Shown: one piece after another, positions 44,725-54,138 of the stretch
How positions within the stretch are numbered: the stretch's first letter is position 1
Layout of the letters: each line of letters starts with the position of its first letter
Assembly (NCBI GenBank): GCA_030748415.1
Contig: JASMMA010000008.1
Coordinates: 1 to 64,000, forward strand
DNA from: Planctomycetota bacterium
GTDB taxonomy: Bacteria; Planctomycetota; UBA1135
Direction: 5' to 3'
Length of the DNA: 64,000 nt
Notes under the pieces: generated by a model
Database searches by the model: none
What the model saw: only the letters and a program-made list of their open reading frames with translations
What the model was told of the DNA's origin: nothing
Made by a program: the position numbers and the translations under genes

Positions 44725-46902
44725 CTAAGGGAGAATGAGCAGGCTTGTTGCTGGGGAAACGGTATCGATGGAGGATGAGGTAGAGGACGGCCTCACGAAC
44801 ATGCCCACCCAGAAGGTGCGGTTCCCGAGGTTGGGGTCATTCGGGATAGAGGCTGTAATGCTGGCTTGGCCAGAACTGTCGAGATTCCCAGAGAAGTTGG
44901 GTTGGTTTTCAGACCAAGCATATGCGAAGTCATTTGCCAGAGGAAGGACATATCCCTGCCCTAAGTTCACCGAGGCGGGAATGGACCTGCCAGCAACTCG
45001 AAATTCAAACCAACTTGAGGGCGTATAGGGAGATTCCAGGTCTAGTGTGAAAGATGAGCCCACTTTGGGCGTGCCAGAAATGTTTACTTTTGCTTCGCCG
45101 GAATCAAGGCGGTCCGACCAAGAGAGGCAGAATGGCTCAGTCGTACCATTGAACCGTTTCTTGACCAGCCGCGCGGTGTAATAGCCAGTTGTTGGTGCAG
45201 TGAAGGAAAGAATTTCAAATGCGTTATAGGCATTTGCAGATTGAGCAATTGAGTTCCCAGAAGGATCAAGAATAAATAGATCCAAGTCCATGTCCAGGAC
45301 ATCGGTAGAGTAGGAGCTATTTGCTTTTGAGAACCAGAGTCCACACACGCGAACTTCCATACCCGCTGGGGCAGGGATTAAAATGTCGTAGGAGTTGTAG
45401 GTGTTTTGGAAATCAGAGGGCGTCAAAGTGACGGAGTGGTAATTACCTCGCGCAAGAACTGAATCTGCTGCAAGGGCATGCACACCACCAGCGCCATCCT
45501 TTTCAGATAGAACCGCGTCGCCTTCAATGTTGTGCCAAGCAGAGGCCATAAGCACAGATTTCACAACCTCGGGTTTTGTCATGAGGGCGTTATCGCGTGT
45601 GGCCATCAGAGTTGCGACCCCGCAAGTTAGTGGACTTGCCGAAGAAGTTCCGGCGAATCCGTTGTAGAAATTCGATGTGCCAGTAGTGTCGACATCATCT
45701 CCTGGGCTAGCAAGCTCAGGTTTTTCGTGGCCTTCAGCTGGATCGAGATAACTGGAATAGGAAGCCATAGCGTCGCCACCCCATGAGGAATTGTTGTTGT
45801 CAGAGTAACAACCAGAGTTTGTGGAGTTGTAACCATTTCCAGGGGTTGTTGTGAATGCGCCGGAGCCGGGGCCTTGGTTTCCGGTGGACTTGAACATCAT
45901 TACGGAGTAATTCCGAATGGTGTAATCGAAAAAGCGGTCCAAGTAAACAATTCGTCCTTTGCTGCCGTTCCACCAGGAACAGTTCCCAAAACTGATGCCA
46001 TTACTGATGGCTGCATTCCAACTGTTTGGTGCGCCGCTGTCACCAGTACCGTCGGCACTATAAATCTGGGGAAGGCCCCAAGCTGCACCTTTCATGGTGC
46101 TGTGGTTCATGGCAATATTTCCAGCGCAAGCTGAAGCGTGTGATCCGGTTCCGCCGCCACCATAAATTTTGACGACTGGGGGCAAGTAGGGGTTTGAAGA
46201 AGTTACATGGTCTGGATCATTCACCATGGTTTTTACTGGAGAATTTGCAGCGGTTAACCCGCCCTCCCAAATAATCGGGGTACGCATGGTGCCTTGAGCG
46301 TTTTCCAGTTCAGTGAAGGTGTCCGGAAAACAAAAATAAGCCTCATCCACTAAATCGTGAGCGGCAGTTTGGCGAACAGATTTTGCAGGAAGTTTTGCGT
46401 AAACCACTGGCCACGCACCCAAGCTTTGAGTCACCTCAAAGCCCTGGTTATTGCACCATGTTGCAAACTCTTGAATCCGTGGCGCAAAGAAATTGCTCGC
46501 TTCATCGCGGGCGAAAATTCGCGCAGTTTCTCCATCGATTCCATCTTCAATCGCTGTATCTATGAGAACTCGCCAATCTGGGGCATCTCTAGTTTCCAGC
46601 CAGAACACCACATGAAGGATTTCATTTGGGTTGGTTTCCGCTAGGACTTCTGCCAGCTCAGGAGACAGTTTTCCATTGAGTCGGCGGCCAAGGTCATGGT
46701 TCTCTTGGCGGAGAGTGTCAGCATCGACCAAAGTTCCATCGGGAAGGGTTGCCCGGCTCAAAATTGTGCCAGCGGAGTCATCCCACCATCGGATTTCGCG
46801 GACTTGGGTCCCTAGGTGGGGGAGTTGCCAAGTGGCATCGGATAATAGGTCCTGAGAATCCTGTTGGGGGAGGGCGAAGCTAAGAAGAAGGCTCGAAAGC
46901 AT
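44725..46902 (-). CDS. Secreted subtilisin-family (S8) protease with C-terminal sorting-like domain
   Basis: A 725-residue protease. After the signal peptide and a prodomain (about 20-215), the catalytic set is a probable Asp in KTMVNDPDHV, His in GTGSHASACAGNIA, the oxyanion Asn in KSTGNQGPG and Ser in GTSSASPLTCG. VND replaces the common V-I-D-T-G motif, so the Asp assignment is less certain. A pre-peptidase-C-like beta domain follows (DLDLFILDPSGNSIAQS, TGYYTARL). The last 120 residues are the shared beta-rich tail, ending SPATSLLILP. It acts outside the cell or at its surface. Confidence 0.87.
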   Translation of the reverse strand: MLSSLLLSFALPQQDSQDLLSDATWQLPHLGTQVREIRWWDDSAGTILSRATLPDGTLVDADTLRQENHDLGRRLNGKLSPELAEVLAETNPNEILHVVFWLETRDAPDWRVLIDTAIEDGIDGETARIFARDEASNFFAPRIQEFATWCNNQGFEVTQSLGAWPVVYAKLPAKSVRQTAAHDLVDEAYFCFPDTFTELENAQGTMRTPIIWEGGLTAANSPVKTMVNDPDHVTSSNPYLPPVVKIYGGGGTGSHASACAGNIAMNHSTMKGAAWGLPQIYSADGTGDSGAPNSWNAAISNGISFGNCSWWNGSKGRIVYLDRFFDYTIRNYSVMMFKSTGNQGPGSGAFTTTPGNGYNSTNSGCYSDNNNSSWGGDAMASYSSYLDPAEGHEKPELASPGDDVDTTGTSNFYNGFAGTSSASPLTCGVATLMATRDNALMTKPEVVKSVLMASAWHNIEGDAVLSEKDGAGGVHALAADSVLARGNYHSVTLTPSDFQNTYNSYDILIPAPAGMEVRVCGLWFSKANSSYSTDVLDMDLDLFILDPSGNSIAQSANAYNAFEILSFTAPTTGYYTARLVKKRFNGTTEPFCLSWSDRLDSGEAKVNISGTPKVGSSFTLDLESPYTPSSWFEFRVAGRSIPASVNLGQGYVLPLANDFAYAWSENQPNFSGNLDSSGQASITASIPNDPNLGNRTFWVGMFVRPSSTSSSIDTVSPATSLLILP

Positions 46903-46962
46903 GGTGTCAAGGTGAGGGGTTTTGGGAAAATGGGGACCTTCCCACCTTAGCGCATATTTCGA

Positions 46963-47553
46963 TTACATGTAGGGATTTGCACCCATGGCGTGGTTGGTGG
47001 CATCAATGATGCGCCCCACCTCGGGAACGGCGTCCCGTATTGCCACCTCAACTCCCTGATTCATGGTGGAGGAAGCCGAGCTACAACCCTGGCAGCCCCC
47101 TCCCATGTTGAGATAGAGGTCCTTGCCATCGGAATCCACTATTTCTACAAAGCCACCGTGTCCAGCAAGGCCTGGGTTCAGTTTTGTATCAACGACCTCC
47201 TGTGCCTTCTGGCGAATAAGATCATCACCTATTTGAGCTTCAAAGGCACCGCTCTTCAAAACATCGCCACCTTCATTAAGGAATTCACGAGTGGAATTGC
47301 CAACCGCCCTAGCCATGTCGCGCCAGTCATCGGGCTTATCAACTAAGGTGACCAGAAGTTCGGAGTTTCGAATACGTAATCCTTTGATTCCGTTAGCCTT
47401 AAAAACGGCAGCGGCAAAGGGTGCCCATTCTTGAGACCACTCTGCGTCTGAAGTGTAGAAAGTGCCCGAGAAGAGCGTGCGGTCAAAGCGGAAGAGGCAC
47501 TGGTCCGGGCGGGCCTGCGGCTCGGCGGTGATTTGGATTTTCTGGTCGTTCAT
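46963..47553 (-). CDS. NfuA/NifU-like iron-sulfur scaffold protein
   Basis: A 196-residue two-domain Fe-S carrier. The N-terminal Nfu-N domain (residues about 5-90) has a P-D-Q-C-L-F-R-F-D and D-A-E-W-S pattern; the C-terminal NifU domain (about 105-190) has GGFVEIVDSDGKDLYLNMGGGCQGCSSAS with the cluster C-x-x-C. It delivers [4Fe-4S] clusters to client proteins in the cytoplasm. It stands alone; no suf or isc genes are visible. Confidence 0.9.
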   Translation of the reverse strand: MNDQKIQITAEPQARPDQCLFRFDRTLFSGTFYTSDAEWSQEWAPFAAAVFKANGIKGLRIRNSELLVTLVDKPDDWRDMARAVGNSTREFLNEGGDVLKSGAFEAQIGDDLIRQKAQEVVDTKLNPGLAGHGGFVEIVDSDGKDLYLNMGGGCQGCSSASSTMNQGVEVAIRDAVPEVGRIIDATNHAMGANPYM

Positions 47554-47625
47554 TGCACTGAATTAGGGCTCCAAGCGGGGAGCTTCAACCCTTAGGATAA
47601 CAATACCACCAAAGTTCAGCTGTGT

Positions 47626-49929
47626 TCAGGGAGTGATTTCCAGACTGGCTTGTTGGCTCAAGAAATAATCCCCAGTTTGGCTTGCGACAAAGTTAAAGAG
47701 GATGTGTCGGCCAATAAGAGAAATGTCCAATTCGCCGGGTAGCATGCTGACGCTTGCGCTAGCTTGACCTGTTGTATCAAGCGTGCCATGAAAGTTGATC
47801 AAACCGGGCAGATTAGGGTTGGAATGCACCCGTCGAGTCCAAATATCGGGAGTGATTGGAACCCAGGCTTCTCCAAATAAGAAAGGTGAGGCTGAACCTG
47901 AAGCGCCGATAAAAATGTGATACTGAGAGGTTCCCCAACTCGGCCCAGCATCTAGCTGAATGTTGACCTGACCGCCTACGAATTGAGAGAAAGAAGAAAC
48001 ATCTATGCTCAAGCTATTTGAGGTTGGCTTGAGTGATTCAAGGGAGCCAAATGGTGAAGCCGAAGCGCTGGTTAAGAGTAAGCAGTCATTGCCTGGATCC
48101 CAAGATGATGGAATTAGGCGAGAGTTTTTTGAAGAAGAGGGGCCTGGAAACACAGACGAAGTATCAAAACCAAGGTTTGGGGTGAGATTACTGAAATGCA
48201 ATTGCTCTCGACCATCTCGGTAAAAAATCAAACGAGTTTCACCTTCACAAAGAGTCGGGGCAGACTCAGCTCCACCACGGTCGAGTTGAGCCAATCGAGT
48301 CAGGTTGCCCCAACGGCCTTCAGGACTCCAGCGACTGGCAGAAAAGATGTCCCAAGTACCGCTCCTTTTGGAAGCAAACCAAATCTGGAGTTCATCCTCA
48401 GACAGGAAGGGTCCGGCATCTCCCAAGCCGGAATTAAGTTCTTCGGAAGGAATCGGAGTGTTGAAGGGAGCTGTGACCGATGTGCGTGTTGATTCCCAGA
48501 TACGAGATTCGAGATCTCCATGTCGTTTCCCTGACAGCCAAATACGCATCCGGTCTTCGGAAACCCAAAAGTCGTTAAATTGAAAACCCAGTCCACCTTG
48601 TATCGGAACATTCCCCTGAACTGCGAAGGATGCTTGAGTACCGGTGCGCGATGCTTCAACAAGAGAGGGGCCATTAGTGCCTTTCTGAAGAAACCAAAGG
48701 TCGAGCAAATTATCAAAAAGGAAAGGAGAGCTTTGAAGCGACATCGCGGGGAGAGCAACGAGAGTGCTCCGCTCGGCGAACTCAGGAATTGCTTCTGGTT
48801 CCGTCACAAGTTCAATAGGTGGCCAAAGGGTTACAGGAGGGTGAATGCCATCTTCGACTACAACGCGCAACAGGTCGCGCCCTGAAATTGGGTTGGGCAG
48901 CAAATCAAGGGTGTAGGTTCCGTCTTGGTGATCAAAAACCTGCAGAAGTTGTCCACCGCCGGCTGAGAAACGATCGTGCTCTAAACGGATAGATGCGCCA
49001 CCTGACTGGAGAGGGATTCCATTTAGGTCACGCAAATCAACGAGCAACTGAATAGGTGTTACATGGCCACTTGGGACTGAGTTTTGAGAGAGCCAAGTAG
49101 TTGAACGAAATGCATCAGGGACACCGCTGAGACCAGTGCGCCAAAGGTCTAACTCAGTTCGAGCGACTGCAACGGCGTCGGGATCGCCAATTCCATTATC
49201 CGTGATGTTGATAATGCAGTAGTGCTCTCCTCGTGCGCAAGAGTTGGTGTTGCAATCCCCAATTGGATCACCTGGACGAGAAACCATGAGGGTGAAAGCG
49301 TGAGAGCTTTTTTGAAAGCTAGGTGGAGGGCTCCCACAACTTGTTGGCTGGGAATTACTACAAGAGCAACGGCCATCACCACCCATGGCAGCAGCCGCTT
49401 CCATTGCGACCATGAGGCGTTCTGCCATATCGCCGGTGGAATTTAAAAGGGCAGTTTCTGCCTCAGTTATGACTGGGTTTCCAGTAAGGACATTACCTTG
49501 AATTGCATAGACCAAGGATCCTGATTGCCCCGTAAGACCTCCAGCCCAATCCCCGCAACCCCATCCGGTATAGGTGGCTGCTGGGCCATTGAGAGTGGCT
49601 ACCCCGATTTGGCGTATTTGTGACATCGGATCGCCTTGGTTTAGGGCTGCCATGATGTCGTCCGAGGCATAACCTAATTGCATGAGTTCCCAAGCCTTAA
49701 GGCGCTGGGAGCCATCGGGATCTCCAATGCTTTGATGAACTGAAATGCCATATTCGGGAACAAGACACACAGTTGCTCGCCGGAGGTTGAAGTTCTCCAA
49801 ACAAGTGGCCACAGCCATCCCAACTTCACCGGTGTCCAAGTTCACGACCACAATGGACCAGGTTGGAAACAGGGAGGAACAGAGGAACAAGGCAGCGAAT
49901 GCAACCCTAGAGGCTAACTTTGAGAACAT
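47626..49929 (-). CDS. Secreted DUF1028 protein with propeller and C-terminal sorting-like domain
   Basis: A 767-residue paralogue of the 4525-5679 protein. Residues about 23-260 are DUF1028 (TWSIVVVNLDTGEVGMAVA, GISVHQSIGDPDG, GCGDWAGGLTGQ). Then an Ig-like domain (IQLLVDLRDLNGIPLQSGG, DHQDGTYTLDL), and PD40/WD40-like blades (VSEDRMRIWLSGKRHGD, LSEDELQIWFASKRSGTWDIF). The last 120 residues are the shared beta-rich tail, ending SLEITP. Thr23 sits where the mature N terminus would be, but the preceding L-F-P is a poor signal-peptidase site. The extra domains suggest surface display of the DUF1028 activity. Confidence 0.85.
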   Translation of the reverse strand: MFSKLASRVAFAALFLCSSLFPTWSIVVVNLDTGEVGMAVATCLENFNLRRATVCLVPEYGISVHQSIGDPDGSQRLKAWELMQLGYASDDIMAALNQGDPMSQIRQIGVATLNGPAATYTGWGCGDWAGGLTGQSGSLVYAIQGNVLTGNPVITEAETALLNSTGDMAERLMVAMEAAAAMGGDGRCSCSNSQPTSCGSPPPSFQKSSHAFTLMVSRPGDPIGDCNTNSCARGEHYCIINITDNGIGDPDAVAVARTELDLWRTGLSGVPDAFRSTTWLSQNSVPSGHVTPIQLLVDLRDLNGIPLQSGGASIRLEHDRFSAGGGQLLQVFDHQDGTYTLDLLPNPISGRDLLRVVVEDGIHPPVTLWPPIELVTEPEAIPEFAERSTLVALPAMSLQSSPFLFDNLLDLWFLQKGTNGPSLVEASRTGTQASFAVQGNVPIQGGLGFQFNDFWVSEDRMRIWLSGKRHGDLESRIWESTRTSVTAPFNTPIPSEELNSGLGDAGPFLSEDELQIWFASKRSGTWDIFSASRWSPEGRWGNLTRLAQLDRGGAESAPTLCEGETRLIFYRDGREQLHFSNLTPNLGFDTSSVFPGPSSSKNSRLIPSSWDPGNDCLLLTSASASPFGSLESLKPTSNSLSIDVSSFSQFVGGQVNIQLDAGPSWGTSQYHIFIGASGSASPFLFGEAWVPITPDIWTRRVHSNPNLPGLINFHGTLDTTGQASASVSMLPGELDISLIGRHILFNFVASQTGDYFLSQQASLEITP

Positions 49930-49980
49930 GGTGAGAGTCTATCTCAAATCCCATGATTCTGCTTTAAAATAAAACTAGAT

Positions 49981-52038
49981 TCAGCTGTGTTCAGGATGTT
50001 GGAATTGGATGAGTCGCTTTTGCCAAAGGCGCTCAAAGCGAGATTGGATTCCTTTTGCAGATTCCCCATGCTCCTCTTGGAACCAGGCCTGGATTTCGGA
50101 GATGGTGGACTGGCCGTCACAAGCTTCCCAAATCCCTAATTCCAAAGCATCCGAATCGTGCGTCCTACCTGCTGAAGAGATACGGACATTGAGAGGTTCC
50201 CCCTCTTGGTCGCTGACCATTTCGGCATTCCCAGGAGTGTGGATGGGTTTTGCTTCCAAATCCGATGGGAGGGACTTTTTGCGGACCAAGTACTGACCAA
50301 GTACCAGCAGGTCCAGCTCGGAATCCAGAAAAGTCTGGATGGCATTCTCTGGAGTTTCCACGAGGGGGTCGCCGGCAAGGTTGAAACTTGTATTCAGTAA
50401 AACGGGTAGGCCTGTCCGCTTCTCAAAAGCGAGGAGAAGGTCATCAAAGTCCGGGTTATCGTCCCTTGAAAGAGTTTGAAGGCGAGCAGAACCGTCTGCG
50501 TGGGTGATTGCAGGTAGTTCTTTAGTTTTTACTTGCGCCGTAAAGGACATGAAGGGACTGGTCCCCTGGAAATCAAAATATTCTTGGGCGGATTCTGCGC
50601 GCACGACGGGAGCAAAGGGCCGAAAACCTTCTCGTTTCTTGATAGCCGAATTGATTCGATCAACCATTCCCTCAACTCTTGGGTCCGCAAGAATGGAGCG
50701 GTTTCCCAATGCACGAGGTCCAAACTCGGCTCGGCCTCGGAAAACTGCAACAGTTTTTCCATTAGCGAGCTCTTCGGCAACGGCAGAGGAAAGATCGGGG
50801 GAGAGATAACACTCTAGCCAGGATTCATATTCGGATAGGGATTCCAAAATGTATTGTTCATCAAAGTGGGTTCCCAAGTATGGCATCGGGTTCGTTTTGG
50901 AAGTGGGGCTGTGCTTGAGATGGTGGCCGAAGAAGGCGCATCCAATAGCGAGTCCGTCGTCCCCAGGCCAAGGTGGAACGAAGATGTTTTCAAAGCCGGC
51001 ATCTTTTGCTAGTCGGCCATTCAGGGCACAATTCAAGGCAACACCACCCACAATGCAAATGTTCTTTTCCCCGGTCTTTTCCTGGAGATTTGCGAGAAAA
51101 TCATGAACAGTATTTTCTAAATCTCGTTGAATGTCCGCCGACATTTGCGCGTAGAGCGGATGGTTGCTTTTATCGTTCCATTGATTGGGGTTTGGGGCGT
51201 TTTGGAGCCGCTCCCAGTTCACTTCCAGGTTCTGAAGAGGTCCCCGAAGAATCCAGTCGGATTTTGCTCTCTTTTCACCCTCATTCCATTTGTTGGCCCA
51301 TGGAGCCATTCCCATTACTTTTCCGCAAGCATTCCAGTCACCAAATATGTGGCTAGAAATGCGAGAGTAAATCGCACCCAGGGATTCCATGTTTTCAAAG
51401 CCATAGTTGTAAAGGAGGGTAGGAGTATTTTCGCAAATCCAACGCTTGAATAAGAGTTTCAGAGAATAATCTTCAAACTGATAAACAGTTTCTCCTTCAC
51501 GCCACCCTTTGCCGTTAGAGAGATTGTCCGCGTCGGGCGTTTCAAGAAAAGACTTAGCGTGTGGCAGGGCAAGGTCAGAGTGAAATGAATCTCCCGCCCG
51601 ACAAATCTCTTCTCGAGTGTTCCCCATGCCATCCATCACCACAATGAGCCCACGGTCGAAAGGGCAGAAGGGCAGAACGGACCAAGCGTGAGCCAAATGA
51701 TGGGACAACTCGTGTTTTTCAATCCCGGGAAGAAGGTTGTGCGGATCCAGATAAGATGGGCTGTATTGGTTGAGACTTTGGGCCCAATGTAAAGTTGATT
51801 CAAACGCGTCAATCCTGAACAAGTGATTGTTCGCCACCACAAGCTCAATATCTTCCAACGAGACTTGGCACTGCTCGAGCAAGTGTCGAACAAGTTCAGA
51901 AACATCTCCGCCATCGTGCTTCTTGCGAGTGATTCGTTCCTTACTGAGGGCAAATAGAATCTCCCCCCTTGCATTGAGCAAACAAGCAGATGCCGAATGG
52001 GTGTATTGATTGAGCCCTAGTGTGAGGTCGCCAGACAT
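49981..52038 (-). CDS. Carbamoyltransferase (NodU/TobZ/CmcH family) with PqqD-like tail
   Basis: A 685-residue carbamoyltransferase. The N-terminal Kae1-like domain has GLNQYTHSASACLL, metal-binding HELSHHLAHAWSVLPF and VVMDGMGNT; the C-terminal half has CIVGGVALNCALNGRLA, VPPWPGDDGLAIGCAF and FRGRAEFGPRALGNRSILADPR. Such enzymes use carbamoyl phosphate to carbamoylate sugars or antibiotics. The last 60 residues (LELGIWEACDGQSTISEIQAW onward) resemble a PqqD/RRE-like winged-helix domain, unusual for this family. It follows the 52052-53194 gene by 13 bases and precedes the DUF1028 gene by 51. Confidence 0.9.
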   Translation of the reverse strand: MSGDLTLGLNQYTHSASACLLNARGEILFALSKERITRKKHDGGDVSELVRHLLEQCQVSLEDIELVVANNHLFRIDAFESTLHWAQSLNQYSPSYLDPHNLLPGIEKHELSHHLAHAWSVLPFCPFDRGLIVVMDGMGNTREEICRAGDSFHSDLALPHAKSFLETPDADNLSNGKGWREGETVYQFEDYSLKLLFKRWICENTPTLLYNYGFENMESLGAIYSRISSHIFGDWNACGKVMGMAPWANKWNEGEKRAKSDWILRGPLQNLEVNWERLQNAPNPNQWNDKSNHPLYAQMSADIQRDLENTVHDFLANLQEKTGEKNICIVGGVALNCALNGRLAKDAGFENIFVPPWPGDDGLAIGCAFFGHHLKHSPTSKTNPMPYLGTHFDEQYILESLSEYESWLECYLSPDLSSAVAEELANGKTVAVFRGRAEFGPRALGNRSILADPRVEGMVDRINSAIKKREGFRPFAPVVRAESAQEYFDFQGTSPFMSFTAQVKTKELPAITHADGSARLQTLSRDDNPDFDDLLLAFEKRTGLPVLLNTSFNLAGDPLVETPENAIQTFLDSELDLLVLGQYLVRKKSLPSDLEAKPIHTPGNAEMVSDQEGEPLNVRISSAGRTHDSDALELGIWEACDGQSTISEIQAWFQEEHGESAKGIQSRFERLWQKRLIQFQHPEHS

Positions 52039-52051
52039 TTTGTTGCCGAAT

Positions 52052-53194
52052 TTATTTGGCCACGAACATTTTTTCTAAAAGGTTTCCGACGGTAGTGCTG
52101 GGTGCGAGAGCGGGAGAGGCCCTTGCAAACTCAAGGACTTTGTTTGCAATCTCTGTTTTTACTCGGGTTATGCGCTCTGTTGATCCTATGTCCAACAAGT
52201 CATCTTCAAAATTTAAGAGGGTAATGGAAGCATTACCAGAATTAAAATCTAAGGAACTTGCAGAAAGAAGTTTCGAACGGAAAGAATTTTTGATAATGCG
52301 AATGGGGCGGCCATCAAAGGTGTAGCTGGAGCCAACCTCCTTTCCTCGAGCTGAAAGAAGAAATAGCAAGCCACGAAGACCCCGTTCCCCACCATACAGG
52401 GCCAAATTCCGACCTGCGGAGAGTCTGGAACCCTGTTCTCCTCTCAAGAGAAGACTTGTCCACCAGGTGAGGGTTCCATTTTCCCAACAGGAAATGGCGG
52501 CTCGAGCGCAGGCATCACGAGTCAAAAGGCTACCGCCAATACTCCCATTCATGAGAATGCCAACCAGTTCAGCCTCATCGATCCTGGCCTTCTCAGCTGC
52601 TAGGGCGCCGGTGCGGCGAACGATTTCAGAGGGACTTTTGAGCGCTTTTTTTATTTCAGAAATGGTCAAGCTTCCTTGCCCACTGGTCCCCGCCGAATTG
52701 GCTTGAGCCTCTTCGATGAAAAGTCCAGCAAACAAAAATGCTTGCGCATCCTTAGTTTTTTGCACTTCCTTCCAAAGGAGCTCAGGTCTTTTATTCATCG
52801 CCGTGCCAGGCTTTAGAGGGTCGATGCCAGCTCCCCATTTTTCAAGAGCCGTTGCCGCCTGGACAAGGTCCTCGTTCGGGCGGTGCTTAAGGAGCCAGTT
52901 TGTTAATTCCACTAGCTCGCGGAGAGAGCCGTCGGAGTCAAGGCGGGCAACTTCTTCGGCAAGGTTGAAGCGCGGGTTTTCTTCAAGGCGTTCCCTCCAA
53001 TTCCCTGAGGGGATTCGGAAGCTGGTCTTCACGGGGTCGGTGGCCGTCAGGTAGGAGCCGAATGGAGTTTGAATAACCAAATCCCCGGGTGCAGGTTTTT
53101 CCATACACTCAATTCGTAATCCCTTCTCAGTCAAGGCGTGCCATGCATCCTGGGGCTGGGGAAGCAGGGATAGGGTGATGGCGGCGAGGAGCAT
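52052..53194 (-). CDS. Secreted helical-repeat protein of unknown function
   Basis: About 380 residues with a short signal peptide (MLLAAITLSLLPQPQ) from the ATG at 53194; the frame runs open to 53482 but that part overlaps the divergent gene and is not coding-like. The middle region (ISEIKKALKSPSEIVRRTGALAAEKARI, RDACARAAISCWENG, RLSAGRNLALYGGERGLRGLLFLL) looks like degenerate HEAT repeats. The function is unknown. It lies 13 bases upstream of the carbamoyltransferase gene and 28 bases from the divergent dehydrogenase gene. Confidence 0.6.
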   Translation of the reverse strand: MLLAAITLSLLPQPQDAWHALTEKGLRIECMEKPAPGDLVIQTPFGSYLTATDPVKTSFRIPSGNWRERLEENPRFNLAEEVARLDSDGSLRELVELTNWLLKHRPNEDLVQAATALEKWGAGIDPLKPGTAMNKRPELLWKEVQKTKDAQAFLFAGLFIEEAQANSAGTSGQGSLTISEIKKALKSPSEIVRRTGALAAEKARIDEAELVGILMNGSIGGSLLTRDACARAAISCWENGTLTWWTSLLLRGEQGSRLSAGRNLALYGGERGLRGLLFLLSARGKEVGSSYTFDGRPIRIIKNSFRSKLLSASSLDFNSGNASITLLNFEDDLLDIGSTERITRVKTEIANKVLEFARASPALAPSTTVGNLLEKMFVAK

Positions 53195-53222
53195 TTTCTT
53201 ATTATGACTCGGAGACAACACC

Positions 53223-54122
53223 ATGAAACGGATTCCTGTTGCAGTTGCTGGTGCCAGTGGGCTTGTGGGGGCGGAAATATGCCGCCTATTAAGGGGACAC
53301 CCCTGGTTTGAGCTAATAGCCACCCCAAAACAGGACCTGAGCGAAGTGGGGGCTGGCCGAGTTGTTTTTTCAGCCCTTCCAGCGGCAATCGCCCGGAAGT
53401 GGGAGCCCGAATGGGTGGAGAAGGGGCTTTGGGTTTTTTCTAACTCTGGCTCATGGCCTCCTGGGTCGAATCCACCTTTCATTGCTGAGCTTCACGGGAT
53501 TCATATTCGAAAACTGGAGAACCCATCCTTGGTCTTGTCACCGAATTGTGTGGTTCAAGGTGCCGCACTTGTTTTAGCGCCATTGAAAAAGTTTGGAATT
53601 CAATCGACGACACTTCGAACTGAGCAAGCCCTCAGCGGAGGCGGTCGGCGACTATTAGAGGCCGGGCTGAAAGGGGAGAAGATATCACCCCATATTGAAG
53701 GCGAAGAAGAGCGCATTCTTGCAGAGTTACCCATTGCCTTGGATACCGAACTTGGACTGGATTTAAATTGCGCTCGGGTTTCAAATCCACACGGACATCA
53801 GCTTCACTTTTCAATGAAATTTCAGGAACAAGTGTCTGCAGGAGAGATTCACAATGCTTGGACCCAATTCCCGAATCCCACCTTGCCTTCTGCGCCAGCT
53901 CAACTTTTCCAAGTGCTAGAAGGGGCAAATCGCCCAAACCTTGGGCTCGACCTTAATGCGGGGAACGGCATGACTCTAAGTGTGGGTGAAGTTGGCCAAA
54001 GTTCGACTGGCTCTTGGCAATTTACGGTGCTGGTACACAACTTAATCCGAGGCGCTGCCGGGGCATCACTGCTGATGGCCGAGGCAGTCGCCCAGTCAAA
54101 GTCGTGGCCTTTTGAGGAATAG
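53223..54122 (+). CDS. Aspartate-semialdehyde dehydrogenase-like protein
   Basis: A 299-residue GAPDH-superfamily protein. The nucleotide motif GASGLVGAEICRLL is followed by catalytic Cys109 in LSPNCVVQGAAL, SGGGRR (compare S-G-A-G in Asd) and the GHQLHFSM histidine region. This matches Asd, which reduces aspartyl phosphate, but the length is shorter than the usual 330-370 residues and lysine/threonine pathway neighbours are absent. A related acyl-phosphate or CoA-acylating role is possible given the citrate-lyase-like genes immediately downstream. Confidence 0.75.
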   Translation: MKRIPVAVAGASGLVGAEICRLLRGHPWFELIATPKQDLSEVGAGRVVFSALPAAIARKWEPEWVEKGLWVFSNSGSWPPGSNPPFIAELHGIHIRKLENPSLVLSPNCVVQGAALVLAPLKKFGIQSTTLRTEQALSGGGRRLLEAGLKGEKISPHIEGEEERILAELPIALDTELGLDLNCARVSNPHGHQLHFSMKFQEQVSAGEIHNAWTQFPNPTLPSAPAQLFQVLEGANRPNLGLDLNAGNGMTLSVGEVGQSSTGSWQFTVLVHNLIRGAAGASLLMAEAVAQSKSWPFEE

Positions 54123-54138
54123 GATAGAATCCAAAACA

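Noticed and set aside
44725-46902. Subtilase as an inactive protease because V-I-D-T-G is absent
   Set aside because: VNDPDHV sits at the right place to provide the Asp, and the His and Ser motifs are intact.
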